The translations under genes were made by a program, and so were the position numbers. A model generated the notes under the pieces. The model was given only the letters and a program-made list of their open reading frames with translations, was not told the DNA's origin and did no database searches. DNA of 52,916 bases from Argonema antarcticum A004/B2 (GTDB taxonomy: Bacteria; Cyanobacteriota; Cyanobacteriia; Cyanobacteriales; Aerosakkonemataceae): positions 1 to 52,916 of the forward strand of contig NZ_JAIQZN010000051.1 in NCBI RefSeq assembly GCF_023333585.1, given 5' to 3'. This document shows, in pieces, positions 52,865 through 52,916 of this stretch; positions within the stretch are counted from its first letter, which is position 1, and the number at the start of each line of letters is the position of its first letter.

Positions 52865-52916
52865 TCATTAACAAAAACTTCCTGTTTCATCTGGGACTGT
52901 CGGCAGCACCCCATCC

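Overview
The window comes from a cyanobacterium, most likely a filamentous one of the Oscillatoriales/Microcoleus type. The evidence is the dense scatter of the HIP1 octamer GCGATCGC, a high-light-inducible chlorophyll-binding protein, Ycf20, plant-type glycerate kinase, photosynthetic-type Gap2, a PatD-like protein, several protein families confined to cyanobacteria (DUF6464, DUF7219), and heptanucleotide tandem repeats (STRR) both between and inside genes. No rRNA, tRNA or CRISPR array was seen.

Layout. 1-4.3 kb: an HTH-TIR-AAA protein and a lytic transglycosylase. 4.8-11.4 kb: a minus-strand island. In transcription order it holds a small unknown gene, a membrane coiled-coil TerB-C-like protein, a BrxD-like ATPase, a DUF4365 nuclease-like protein, a coupled unknown gene, a BrnT toxin with an unusual antitoxin, and an Lhr-like helicase. 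This looks like a Ter/BREX-related DNA-processing or defence system and is the best candidate for an undescribed system. 11.6-16.3 kb: housekeeping and small genes (DUF2809, DUF4385, RecX, WD40, MerR, Hlip). 16.4-20.9 kb: alanine dehydrogenase followed by a decayed zone with a truncated haemagglutinin-like gene, an XRE regulator, small genes and a frameshifted gene. 21-26 kb: fmt with an OmpA-like gene, two secreted proteins and a DUF937 protein, separated by repeat-rich spacers. 26.5-33.9 kb: a second defence island on the minus strand (type III-like Mod, Uma2, Fic, Res), with a four-site repeated operator between Uma2 and Fic. 34-41 kb: a GT39/ArnT-like transferase and a PAP2 phosphatase, then Ycf20, glycerate kinase, DUF2062 and SelO. 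41-52.9 kb: an LTXXQ protein, Rel/Spo, PatD, a zinc-ribbon protein, a fused double ABC ATPase, gap2, nadD, murC-murB and YbaB/EbfC.

How the genes work together. The two minus-strand islands are accessory anti-phage or stress loci embedded in core genes. In the first, ATPase, helicase, nuclease-like and membrane TerB-C-like parts would act as one machine, with a toxin-antitoxin pair as guard. In the second, methyltransferase and restriction helicase-nuclease would form a restriction system, with Fic as regulator or effector. Core pairs are murC-murB (peptidoglycan precursors), OmpA-like gene with fmt (20 bp apart) and Ycf20 with glycerate kinase (4 bp apart).

The other strong theme is repeats. 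There are three copies of a ~130 bp element with TATAGC/GCTATA ends and two copies of a TA-flanked ~90 bp MITE whose central palindrome differs by compensating changes. There is also a set of GTAGRG-ended palindromes, and repeats have entered reading frames (helicase, SelO, methyltransferase, TIR-AAA linker, ABC linker). The C-terminus of NadD appears to have been replaced by repeat-derived sequence.
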